Positions 1 to 6,778 of a stretch of 7,307 nucleotides of DNA are shown one piece after another (the stretch's first letter is position 1; each line of letters begins with the position of its first letter). The notes under the pieces are model-generated. The model did not search any database and was not told the DNA's origin. It saw only the letters and a list, made by a program, of their open reading frames with translations. The stretch is taken from contig SHZL01000139.1 in NCBI GenBank assembly GCA_009692275.1, positions 1-7,307 of the forward strand, in the 5' to 3' direction. The translations under genes were made by a program, and so were the position numbers. The DNA comes from Lysobacterales bacterium (GTDB lineage: Bacteria; Pseudomonadota; Gammaproteobacteria; Xanthomonadales; SZUA-36).

Positions 1-924
1 TTGCTGATGAGCACATTTGCCTATGTGTGGGTGGTGCGGGTGTTGACCCACGATCCTTTCCTGTCCGTGGCATTGTTTGAATTGCTGCACGCCATGCAAT
101 ACCTCGCCATTGTGTGGGCCTTCAACCACCGGCTGGTAGTGAACGGCTCTGCCGGCGTACTGCCACGCTTTTTCTACCTGCCGCGCGCGGCCTCCGTGGT
201 AGCTTACGTTGGAGCCTGCCTTGCTTATGGCTCGCTGGCACTGGCGGTGTTCACTCAGTTGCATGATGGCTTGCTCAAGCAGGTCATGGAGGCATTGCTT
301 ATCACCTCGGGCTTGCTGCACTACTACTACGACGGGTTTATCTGGAAACTGAAACAACCCGAGACCCTGCGCGGCCTTGACCTGCAGTCGAAAGAGGGCG
401 CAAAACGCCCGGCCACGGTGGTGTGGAGCAGCGTCGGCCAGGCTGCGCTGGTTGGCGTCCTGGTTGTCCTGCTGGGAAGCCTGGAGGCCACCACTACACC
501 GCCTGACGGGCTTGCAAAGGAACTCGCGATCGTCCAGGCCGTACCGGAAAGCCCCACTGCACTGAACAATGCGGGCTCGCAGATGCTGCAACGCGGACAG
601 CACCGGGAAGCGTTGACGCTATTGCGCAAGGCATTGAAGCTTCAGCCTGGTTTGGACCAGGCCAGACTGTCCTTGAGTGACGCCCTGGCCACCGTTGCGC
701 AGGAAGAAACGCAGGCCGGACGTTTGGATGCAGCATTGATCTATCTGCGCGAAGCGGTGGGAGTTGAGCCCGATTCTGCCGAGCGCCATAACGATCTTGG
801 GGTCATGCTGGCGAACCTGGGGCGCTATGACGAAGCAGATTTTGCTCTACGTGAAGCGCTGTTACTGGACCCCAACCATGCATCGGCCCGGCAGAACCTG
901 GAGCAAATCCAGCAAATGCGCTAG
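1..924 (+). CDS. Polytopic membrane protein with C-terminal TPR repeats (5' partial)
   Basis: The frame is open from base 1 to the TAG at 922-924, so the gene probably begins upstream and its true start is not visible. The visible 307 residues hold about four hydrophobic segments (roughly 20-41, 63-85, 94-108 and 140-160), followed by a helical region. That region contains TPR-type repeats at about 184-217, 218-258 (with a longer loop) and 259-292, plus a C-terminal half repeat. Conserved-looking polar residues sit within or next to the membrane segments: His30 in LLHAMQY, and His107 and Asp111 in HYYYDGFIWK. Such intramembrane His/Asp residues could bind a metal, but this is inference and I do not recognise a named family. 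The TPR part would serve as a protein-interaction platform at the membrane. The gene is convergent with the ligase gene; the two stop codons are separated by only five bases (925-929). Confidence 0.8.
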   Translation: MLMSTFAYVWVVRVLTHDPFLSVALFELLHAMQYLAIVWAFNHRLVVNGSAGVLPRFFYLPRAASVVAYVGACLAYGSLALAVFTQLHDGLLKQVMEALLITSGLLHYYYDGFIWKLKQPETLRGLDLQSKEGAKRPATVVWSSVGQAALVGVLVVLLGSLEATTTPPDGLAKELAIVQAVPESPTALNNAGSQMLQRGQHREALTLLRKALKLQPGLDQARLSLSDALATVAQEETQAGRLDAALIYLREAVGVEPDSAERHNDLGVMLANLGRYDEADFALREALLLDPNHASARQNLEQIQQMR

Positions 925-929
925 CGGCA

Positions 930-2625
930 TCAGGTTCTGTCGAGGAACAGGTGCAGGATCTTGCCGGACGCGGTCTTCCTTGGCAGCTCTCGCACGATGC
1001 GTAATACGCCACCGGATCGCCATTGCAGTTCCATGAGCCGCTCTCCACCCGTCCCGCCACCGATGGCATTGAAGAACACGTCGGAGATTACTGCAGGGTC
1101 GATGTCCCCCAGCGCCGGATTCACCAGCAGCCGTATTTCCGGCCGGGCCCGCGCGCCATCGAGGGTTTCCAGCAACTGGTAGTCGGTCGGACTGCCGCCG
1201 AAGCGTGCGGGCAATACTTCCTCGAGCACGCGGATGACATCGATGTCGAGCAGCGTGATACCGCCCGCGGTGAGTTTCTCGAAACTGCGCACCGTGTGGA
1301 TGTGCACCCCCCAGCCGTCCTGCTCGAGAGCGCAGCCGCAGTTGCGGCGGGTGATTTCGGCCTGGTCGCCCATGCACACATTGAGCAACAGGATCGGCGC
1401 GGAGGGCAGCAGCGAGCTCAGCAACATGGCCTTAGCCGGCAGTGCCGGGCCGACGCCGTGATTCCCTGGTGTACCGGCGAAACCGGGACCGGGCTGGATC
1501 AGCGCATGGCGGTCATCGAAAAAGTGCCTGTCGTCCGGTGCTTCCGGGTGCACACAGGCATACGCGAGGATGTCCGTTTCCGTCGCTCCCATGCGCGGCA
1601 GTAGCACGGCGCCAACGCCTTCAACCACCGCACGGCGCGCTGCTGTAGTCGGCTCACCGCCGCCGGTAAATCGTGCCCCGCGGATATCCAGCCCGGCCTC
1701 CGTCGCCGCCTGGCAGATCAGCACTGCTGAACTGGCAAACGTCCACACGTGGGGGATGCGGTCGTTCTTGAGTTCATCGGCCAGCCAGCGCGCAATGGGC
1801 AAGGGTGCAGCCAGCGGCGCCAGGGTCGCCGCCGGTAGCGGCACGCCGGACAGCAGGCTGCCAAGGCGCATGGCGCGCGCGCCCAACCGATAGCGCGCAT
1901 TCAGGCCCGGCAGGGCGGGATCAACCGGCGTAAACCAGCGCACCGGGGGCTTGCCACCGCGCGCGAACTCAAGGGGGGTTCGTGACTGCCGTCCCGCCCG
2001 GCGCGCCGTAGTGGGCGTGCTGCCAGTCGCGCCCGCCGTGCGCAGCCAGCGTGAGATGGGTATTGATTGCGTGGTCGTGGATGAACGCAAGGTCAACAGG
2101 CACGGGTGTGCGCGCACCGCGACTGCCACTGGACTCCGCAAGGCTGTGCACCACCGAGCGCGGATTCGACAGTGTCCGCGGGTTAACGGTAAATTTGAGG
2201 CTGCCGCGAATCACCGGGCGCCGGCTTTTGAACTCGTCACCGCTCAGGTAGACACCGGCCCGCAGCAGTTCATGCAACGCGCCTTCCACACCTTCGCGCG
2301 CCACACTGTTGCGCAAATCCGGCAGCGTGCAGCCAACATGCTGCAGCAGTTTGGCATAAGGGGAATCGGGCACACGGCAAGCCTCGCTGACGCGGTCAAG
2401 GAATCGGGCCGCACGTTGCTCGAAGCGCTGCCGCACTTCCACGCGCGCCTGCTCCAGGGAAAACGGCGAGCGCAGGAAGCGTGGCAATGCCGCGAGGAAG
2501 CGCAGTCCAACCCGCAGATCGTCGCCCGAGAGTCCTGCCATCATCATTGTGCCATCATCAAAATACATGATCCTGTTCGAAAATGAAGAATAGCAATGAA
2601 AGATGGGTGAAGACATCCTCGCCAT
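930..2625 (-). pseudogene. PaaK-like adenylate-forming CoA ligase, frameshifted
   Basis: Two overlapping minus-strand frames encode consecutive parts of one phenylacetate-CoA-ligase-like (AMP-binding) protein. The upstream frame runs from 2625 to a TGA just after the C-tract at 1973-1978. The downstream frame carries the rest to the TGA at 930-932. Removing one C from the tract (minus-strand sense) joins them into about 564 residues, counted from the 2625 ATG. Visible motifs: ESSGSRG (about 164-170), matching the Ser/Gly-rich ATP-phosphate loop; GATETD (about 346), matching the A5 motif; a conserved NCGCALEQ segment (about 428); and KTASGKI near the C-terminus, whose second Lys (about 555) would be the catalytic A10 lysine. 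The family activates carboxylic acids as acyl-AMP and then acyl-CoA; the substrate here is unknown. The start is uncertain: ATGs at 2625, 2568 and 2547 are in frame, none with a strong RBS. It could be a real pseudogene or a homopolymer sequencing error. Confidence 0.8.
1973..1978. other. G6 homopolymer at the frameshift in the CoA ligase gene
   Basis: A run of six G on the plus strand (six C in the coding sense) marks where the two ligase frames cross. Upstream of it the N-terminal frame reads GTAVTNP and then stops. Downstream the other frame reads LEFARGGKP and continues through the expected family motifs. A tract of five G would restore one frame. Homopolymers are prone both to slippage mutation and to sequencing error, and the sequence alone cannot separate these. 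Confidence 0.75.
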
Positions 2626-2708
2626 CCGTCACCAGCGCGGAAGTGGTTTTATGGGTTGACGCGGGCCATGAAAATCTGCCAGACTGGCACCGCTAAACTG
2701 GAGCGATG

Positions 2709-3215
2709 ATGAACTCAACGAAAACAGTTTTACTGTCGTTCGTCATCACCGCGGTAGACGTGGTGGGTGTCAACGAACCGGCCTTTGGCGCGGAAGATGC
2801 CGCAGCAGAAGAAGTCATCAAGCATGTCGTGGCGCTCAACGGCACCTACGGACGCAACGAACTTGACGCCTATTTTGCCTTCTTTTCCCCGGACACCACC
2901 CTCTGGTTCGACTCGGGTGGTGCCAAGCTGGCGGACTATAAGAAGGACTGGTACAAACTCGTCGCAGATGGCGGCGGCGTCGTGAAGAACGTGATCTCCG
3001 ACCTGCACGTGCAGATGGGACCGGGGGAGACCACCGCCGTCGCAATCTACCAGGTTGACGTGGAGACGCGCATGCCCGATGGCAGCATCACCAGGGGCCA
3101 GGGCCACGAGACCGATGTCTGGTTCCTGGGCAACGGCCAGTGGCTGGTCGCGCACCTGCATTGGAGCACCGTGCTGTTGGACACCGTGGCGCTGCCGCCA
3201 GGGGCGCCCGAGTAA
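2709..3215 (+). CDS. Secreted NTF2/SnoaL-like protein
   Basis: This 168-residue protein has a plausible Sec signal peptide: a Lys near the N-terminus, a hydrophobic stretch at about 7-22 and a candidate signal peptidase site after AFGA, just before EDAAAEE. The mature part looks like the cone-shaped NTF2/SnoaL/DUF4440 fold. It starts with a helix (EEVIKHVVALNGTYGRNELDAYFAFF), continues with TTLWFDSGG, and ends with a typical final strand pair around GHETDVWFLGNGQWLVAHLHWS. Members bind small hydrophobic ligands, act as cyclases or isomerases, or are plain binding modules, so no reaction can be assigned. The second of two adjacent ATGs (2709) is preferred over 2706 because GGAG at 2700-2703 then sits five bases upstream. 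The hydrophobic core contains an Asp, which weakens the signal-peptide call. The phosphatase gene follows after about 48 bases and may be co-transcribed. Confidence 0.75.
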   Translation: MNSTKTVLLSFVITAVDVVGVNEPAFGAEDAAAEEVIKHVVALNGTYGRNELDAYFAFFSPDTTLWFDSGGAKLADYKKDWYKLVADGGGVVKNVISDLHVQMGPGETTAVAIYQVDVETRMPDGSITRGQGHETDVWFLGNGQWLVAHLHWSTVLLDTVALPPGAPE

Positions 3216-3263
3216 TCGCAGGGAAGCTGCCCGGGCGGTTGCCTGAATTGTCGCCCGCTTTGG

Positions 3264-3851
3264 GTGGGTGACCGTGACCCGCTTCAAGCCCCAGGCCAGG
3301 CCCTGAAAATTTACCTCGTAAGGCACGGTCAGGCCGAGCACTCCTGGCAGGTGGCGGATAACCCGGGACTCAGCGAGCGTGGCCATCAGCAGGCGCTGGC
3401 CACGGCACAGCAATTGGCGCTCATTATTGAACCTGGAGTGCAACTCATCAGCAGCCCGATGGTACGCGCGCGGGAAACGGCGCAACCGCTGGCTCAAGCC
3501 CTGGGCAGGCCGGTGTCCATTATCGAAGCGTTCCGGGAAATACCCACGCCGGTAGCCCTGGATGAACGGCCGGGCTGGCTGAAATCGATTTCCCGGCAAA
3601 CCTGGAGCGAACAGGAAGAAATGGTGCGCGCCTGGCACCAGGCGCTGCTGCAGGAATTGCAGCAGATCCGCCAACCCGCCGTGGTGTTCACTCACTTCAT
3701 GGTATTAAATGCCATTGTCGGCGCGCTGACCGGCGATGACCGGGTGGTGTGTTTTCTACCCGACAATGCCTCGGTCACCACCGTGCAATGGACGGAGCAA
3801 ACCCTGCAGCTGGTGGAACTGGGGCAGCAACTGAAAACCGTGGTTCATTAG
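3264..3851 (+). CDS. Histidine phosphatase family protein (SixA-like)
   Basis: This is a 195-residue protein of the histidine phosphatase (phosphoglycerate-mutase-like) superfamily in its short SixA-type form. The catalytic RHG triplet is at 20-22 in KIYLVRHGQAE. A second phosphate-binding Arg lies in SSPMVRARET (Arg68), a likely acid/base Glu in FREIP (Glu92), and the second core His in VVFTHF (His144). SixA removes phosphate from phosphohistidine on HPt domains; relatives act on sugar phosphates or phospholipid-type substrates, so the substrate is unassigned. The start is uncertain: GTG at 3264 is the only conventional in-frame start after the preceding stop, but it lacks a clear Shine-Dalgarno. 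The family usually begins at the residue equivalent to the Leu encoded by CTG at 3303. No signal peptide or membrane segment is seen, so it is probably cytoplasmic. It follows the NTF2-like gene and converges with the P450 gene. Confidence 0.85.
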   Translation: MGDRDPLQAPGQALKIYLVRHGQAEHSWQVADNPGLSERGHQQALATAQQLALIIEPGVQLISSPMVRARETAQPLAQALGRPVSIIEAFREIPTPVALDERPGWLKSISRQTWSEQEEMVRAWHQALLQELQQIRQPAVVFTHFMVLNAIVGALTGDDRVVCFLPDNASVTTVQWTEQTLQLVELGQQLKTVVH

Positions 3852-3894
3852 CCGCTGATCGCGATAGCAGCGAAGGTCACGCCGCGTGATCGCG
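3851..3894. repeat. Short imperfect direct repeat in convergent intergenic gap
   Basis: The gap between the phosphatase stop and the P450 stop (3852-3930) contains GCCGCTGATCGCG at 3851-3863 and GCCGCGTGATCGCG at 3881-3894, which differ by one inserted base. A small hairpin (CGCTG at 3853-3857 with CAGCG at 3868-3872) overlaps the first copy. There is no following T-run in either direction, so a factor-independent terminator is not supported. The function is unknown and chance is possible in GC-rich DNA. Confidence 0.3.
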
Positions 3895-3930
3895 TTTCCT
3901 CACCGTGGTTTAGTCCCCAGGAGTCGGCGC

Positions 3931-5483
3931 TCACCCTGCAGTGCGCTTCACCATGCGCGCATGAAACTTTGAACTGGGCTTCCAGTGCCAGCGGCGAAAC
4001 TCCAGCGGCCCGTCACGCACCACGCTGCAGTCGAAGTTTTCCGTCACGGCCAACAGAAAACAGGTGGCCAGGCGATGCGTCAGGTGCACGCCGAGGCAGG
4101 CGATGCGCGATGCGCCGAATGGCGAATATTCCTTGCGTGTTGGCGCAGGGTCAAGAAACCGGTCCGGATTAAACGCATCGGGCTGGTCAAATATCGCCGG
4201 ATCGCGGTGGTTCTCGCGCGTGCAAAAACGCAGCAGCCAGCCTGTTGGAATCGTGAAACCATCGAAGGAGATATCCGCCAGCACCGTGCGATACAGGTAC
4301 TCACTTTGGTGCAGCCTGAGCACTTCTTGTACGAATCGCAGGCTCAAAGGCGCAGCATCTGGCGGCAATGCAGACACGGCTTCCTGGCGCAGTCGTGCGG
4401 CCCAGGCAGGTTCTTCGCAAACGGTTTTGAACAGCCACCCCAGTAGCCCGCTGAAGTCAATCCAGGATGCCTGGGCCATGTAGATCAGGTTGCGCAAGGT
4501 GTTGATGTCACGCAGCGCTTCGCTGTCGGCCAGCACAATTTCCCCGACGACGGATGGCCCGGGTTGAGTCCCTCCGGGGCCCGGGTCGAGGTAGGTTTGG
4601 GCTAGCTCCAGGACAGTGGCCCCCAATTCATTCAGCGCCTCTTCCACCTCAGTGTCATTGTCGCTGGCAACGTCGATCCCTGCATACAAATGCCGCATCA
4701 ATTGCATGCGAGCATCGCCGGGGGCGAGACCGAAAAACAGCAGTATGAACCAGGCAAAGGCCAGCTCTTTCAGGGCGTCCTCCGGCGCCAGTCTGTGCTC
4801 GTTCACTGCGCTAGCAAGCCCGGGCAGCTTGCTTTTGAGGTGCTGCTCAATCAACGGCATGTTGGCGTCGATCACTGCAGGTTTGATCGCCTCCTGAAGA
4901 ATCTTGCGGTAACGGGCATGGTCCTGATGTTGCATGTAACGCAGATAGCCCTTGGGGACGAAGCGGTTGAACGGCGCTATCGTTGGCAAAAGCCTGGCAT
5001 CATGTTCCCGCAAAATATTCTGCGCCCGTTCCATGCCCATGACACAGACCACTGGCTGCCACAGTCGCTGGCGCGGGTCTGGACCGGCGCCCGTGCCAAA
5101 CTGATTCAGCTTGAAGGTGCGGCCATAGCGGTCAGCCTGTTGCTGGATGAAGTACGGGTTGCACAGGTAGCCAAACGGGGTCAGCCAAACGGGGTCAGGG
5201 ACAACGAACCGGGAGGCAGTCCACGCGCGCGCCCGGAAGTGCTGCGGCCCTGCCACAGTGCAACGGCAATGACACAGGCTGCCACTGCCGCCAGGGGCCT
5301 CAGCCACAACGGGTAGTAAACAAGAAAGCACGCAATGGCACCCAGGCAGAGCAACGACAGGCCGGCCAGACTTGCTGCGATGCGCGGAAAAGAGCGCCTG
5401 AAAGACGGGTTGGCAGCAGCGGCCATGAAAGGCCACATGACGACCAGGAGAACGCCGATTTCCAGCACGACTTCCAATGACAT
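3931..5483 (-). pseudogene. Membrane-anchored cytochrome P450, broken by a 14-bp duplication
   Basis: Two minus-strand frames form one P450. The first starts at ATG 5483 (GAGG six bases upstream) and gives 100 residues with three hydrophobic helices (about 5-23, 36-57, 60-77), ending at the TGA at 5183-5181. The second carries the catalytic domain from about 5169 to the stop at 3931-3933. Deleting one 14-bp repeat copy joins them exactly (TPFG then YLCNPYF) into 512 residues. In restored numbering, the K-helix ExxR is EVLR (382-385), the PERF-like motif is FNPDRF, and the heme loop is FGASRIACLG with axial Cys458 (codon at 4096-4098). P450s use heme-bound oxygen species to oxidise or rearrange organic substrates; the substrate is unknown. 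The I-helix region (ASWIDFSG) lacks the usual acid-Thr pair. The catalytic frame stays open upstream to 5436, but that extension is Cys/Arg-rich and looks spurious. The gene is divergent from the transglutaminase-like gene. Confidence 0.85.
5169..5198. repeat. Perfect 14-bp tandem duplication inside the P450 gene
   Basis: GCCAAACGGGGTCA occurs at 5170-5183 and again immediately at 5184-5197; one further matching base on each side (5169, 5198) extends the period-14 tract to 30 bp. Fourteen is not a multiple of three, so the extra copy shifts frame and creates a TGA inside the first copy in the coding sense. One copy gives a continuous P450 frame. Likely origins are replication slippage, a reversible contingency-type tract, or an assembly artefact. 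Confidence 0.9.
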
Positions 5484-5531
5484 GACCATCCTCGCGTACA
5501 CTCTTACATTGTGTTTTACCGGAGTGCCACT

Positions 5532-6233
5532 ATGACTGACCAACAGCTTCAGGTGCAATTGGAAAATCCGCAACGGGAAGCCTTTCTTCAGCCCACGCCG
5601 ACGATTGATTTCGACAGCGCCATCGTCAGGAATTTTGTCCGCGACAACAGCGAGGAAAAAAGCAGCATCACGGAACAGGTGCTTGCGCTTTACTACGCCG
5701 TGCGCGACCAGATTCGTTACGATCCCTACACGCCCGGCGAGCAACTGAGCGATTTTTCCGCCAGCCGCACGCTGGAACTGATGCGCGGCTGGTGCGTGCC
5801 CAAGTCCATCCTCTACGCGGCCTGTTGCCGCTCCCTGGGCGTCCCGGCCCGGCTCGGCTACGCCGATGTACGTAATCATCTGTCCACTGCCAATCTGCGC
5901 CGCCAGATGGGCACGGACATTTTTTACTGGCATGGTTACACCGATGTGTACCTGCACGATAAATGGGTGAAAGCGACCCCCGTGTTCAATATCGAGCTGA
6001 CCACCCGCTTTCGTCTCAAGCCGCTGCAGTTCAATGGCACCGCGGATTCCATCTACCATCCATTCGATATCGATGGCCGCCAACACATGGAATACCTGAA
6101 CTCCCGCGGCGCGTTTGCCGATCTGCCATTCGAAGAGATGCGCAGGGACTTTGCCAGGTACTATCCAGCGTGGGGCGCCGCCGGTAAGGCAGCTGATTTT
6201 GACCGGGAGGTGGTTTTGGAAACCTCGGGTTAA
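5532..6233 (+). CDS. Transglutaminase-like (papain-fold) cysteine protein
   Basis: This 233-residue protein resembles the Transglut_core superfamily. The start at 5532 has GGAG at 5521-5524, seven bases upstream; the in-frame ATG at 5511 has no such support. The active-site region is RGWCVPKSILYAACCRSLGVPARLGY with candidate nucleophile Cys88, typical of the Cys at the start of the core helix. The partner His is probably His134 in YWHGYTDVYL. The third residue is unusual: where classical members have Asp in a WxxxDPT-like segment, this protein reads KWVKATPVFN, so a canonical Asp is absent there. No signal peptide or membrane helix is seen, so it is probably cytoplasmic. Members act as proteases, amidases, peptide cross-linkers or inactive binding modules; which applies is unknown. 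Only 48 bases separate its start from the divergent P450 start, so the two may share a control region. It converges with the repeat-protein gene. Confidence 0.82.
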   Translation: MTDQQLQVQLENPQREAFLQPTPTIDFDSAIVRNFVRDNSEEKSSITEQVLALYYAVRDQIRYDPYTPGEQLSDFSASRTLELMRGWCVPKSILYAACCRSLGVPARLGYADVRNHLSTANLRRQMGTDIFYWHGYTDVYLHDKWVKATPVFNIELTTRFRLKPLQFNGTADSIYHPFDIDGRQHMEYLNSRGAFADLPFEEMRRDFARYYPAWGAAGKAADFDREVVLETSG

Positions 6234-6256
6234 GCAGCTTTTTTTTCAGCCTCTTT

Positions 6257-6622
6257 TCAATCCGAATCAATCTCGCCTTCGTCAACGTCGGGGGTGGAGT
6301 AATCGTCAAAACCACTGCCGATCTTGCCTTCGTTGATATCGGGCGTGGAGTAATCGTCAAAGCCACTACCGATCTTCCCTTCGTTGATGCCGCGAGTGGA
6401 GTAGTCATCGAAGCCACTGCCGATCTTGCCTTCGTTTACTTCCTCTGTGGAGTAGTCGTCGAAACCACTACCGACCTTGCCCTCGTTTATTTTCTCCGTG
6501 GAGTAGTCATCAAAACCACTGCCGATTTTGCCTTCGTTGACCTCAGGAGTGGAGTAGTCATCGAATTGCGCAGATACGTTGATTGTCAGAGCCAGCGCAC
6601 AGATTGCCATCAGGTATTTCAT
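6257..6622 (-). CDS. Secreted protein of six 17-residue tandem repeats
   Basis: This is a 121-residue protein I do not recognise. It starts at 6622 with GAGG eight bases upstream. Residues 1-19 form a clear Sec signal peptide (MKYLMAICALALTINVSAQ, likely cleaved after SA). All 102 remaining residues are six gapless 17-residue units, consensus FDDYSTxxINEGKIGSG. Positions 7-9 vary most (PEV, EKI, EEV, RGI, PDI, PDV); FDDYST and EG are identical in all six. The last unit is more acidic and ends the protein as EGEIDSD. The mature chain is acidic, Gly/Ser-rich, has no Cys and little hydrophobic content, so it may be extended or ion-binding. Repeats differ largely at synonymous third positions, suggesting selection for the peptide sequence. 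Possible roles are a surface or matrix protein, a metal-binding peptide, or a precursor cut into repeated peptides; none is demonstrated. No transporter or dedicated protease gene is visible beside it. Confidence 0.8.
   Translation of the reverse strand: MKYLMAICALALTINVSAQFDDYSTPEVNEGKIGSGFDDYSTEKINEGKVGSGFDDYSTEEVNEGKIGSGFDDYSTRGINEGKIGSGFDDYSTPDINEGKIGSGFDDYSTPDVDEGEIDSD
6260..6565 (-). repeat. Six 51-bp coding tandem repeats
   Basis: In coding order the units are 6565-6515, 6514-6464, 6463-6413, 6412-6362, 6361-6311 and 6310-6260, each exactly 51 bp with no spacer. Recurring plus-strand blocks are GTGGAGTA followed by A/G TC[A/G]TC (coding DDYST) and CC[G]A[T/C][C/T]TT near the start of each unit. 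Copies have diverged at many third codon positions, so the array is not freshly amplified. Unit length in whole codons keeps frame through copy-number change. Confidence 0.92.
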
Positions 6623-6659
6623 TGCAGTTTCCTCATATCAATATGCTCACGACACGGAC

Positions 6660-6665
6660 TTTATA
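6660..6665 (-). promoter_or_regulatory. Possible -10 element for the repeat-protein gene
   Basis: TATAAA on the minus strand (6665-6660) would place transcription start near 6653 and give a leader of about 30 bases before the ATG at 6622, which includes the GAGG ribosome-binding site. No convincing -35 lies at 16-18 bases upstream, so this is tentative. The rest of 6623-6740 shows no gene that I can support. Confidence 0.3.
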
Positions 6666-6742
6666 CAGGATGGCTCTCAATACCTGAGAATAGCATCAGG
6701 TAGGCGTGCCTTCTCCTGGTGCCCACACATTGTGAGCCTGAC

Positions 6743-6772
6743 TTGATTGTAGTCCCATTTTGGGACTATAGT
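6743..6772 (+). promoter_or_regulatory. Toxin-antitoxin promoter: TTGATT-18-TATAGT
   Basis: TTGATT at 6743-6748 and TATAGT at 6767-6772 are separated by 18 bases and resemble a sigma-70 promoter. Its spacer and -10 are covered by the inverted repeat at 6750-6768. The expected transcription start, about seven bases past the -10, falls at or next to the GTG at 6779, so the toxin mRNA could be leaderless. This is read from sequence only. Confidence 0.55.
6750..6768. promoter_or_regulatory. Inverted-repeat operator for antitoxin autorepression
   Basis: TAGTCCCA (6750-6757) and TGGGACTA (6761-6768) are perfect 8-bp inverted arms around TTT. The palindrome lies between the -35 and -10 boxes and overlaps the -10. 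HigA-type antitoxins carry a helix-turn-helix and repress their own operon through such palindromes, so this is the likely HigA/HigBA operator. Binding is inferred from position and symmetry. Confidence 0.65.
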
Positions 6773-6778
6773 AATTCC

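Noticed and set aside
1023..2586. Plus-strand open frames at 1023-1604 and 1951-2586
   Set aside because: They lie opposite the ligase coding sequence, whose adenylation motifs are clear; their translations have no recognisable domains.
2656..2685. Promoter for the NTF2-like gene (TTGACG at 2656-2661)
   Set aside because: The -35 is good but the candidate -10 (CAGACT at 2680) is a poor match at 18 bases spacing.
2730..3695. Long minus-strand open frame (about 321 codons) opposite the NTF2-like and phosphatase genes
   Set aside because: It is antisense to two well-supported genes, has no family motifs and is Arg/His/Gly-rich, as expected of a shadow frame in GC-rich DNA.
5199..5436. In-frame upstream extension of the P450 catalytic frame, starting at an ATG at 5436
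   Set aside because: The encoded stretch is Cys/Arg/Ser-rich with no membrane anchor. The other frame over the same bases encodes clean hydrophobic helices that join the P450 when one repeat copy is removed.
5490..6086. Upstream extension of the P450 N-terminal frame to 6086 on the minus strand
   Set aside because: It is antisense to the transglutaminase-like gene. The ATG at 5483 has a ribosome-binding site and begins the hydrophobic anchor.
6221..6246. Factor-independent terminator after the transglutaminase-like gene (T8 run at 6239-6246)
   Set aside because: Only a 4-bp stem (AACC/GGTT at 6221-6231) precedes the T-run, separated from it by seven bases; too weak to call.
6260..6565. CRISPR-like array
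   Set aside because: The 51-bp units are contiguous with no spacers, keep an open reading frame and encode a repeated peptide behind a signal sequence.
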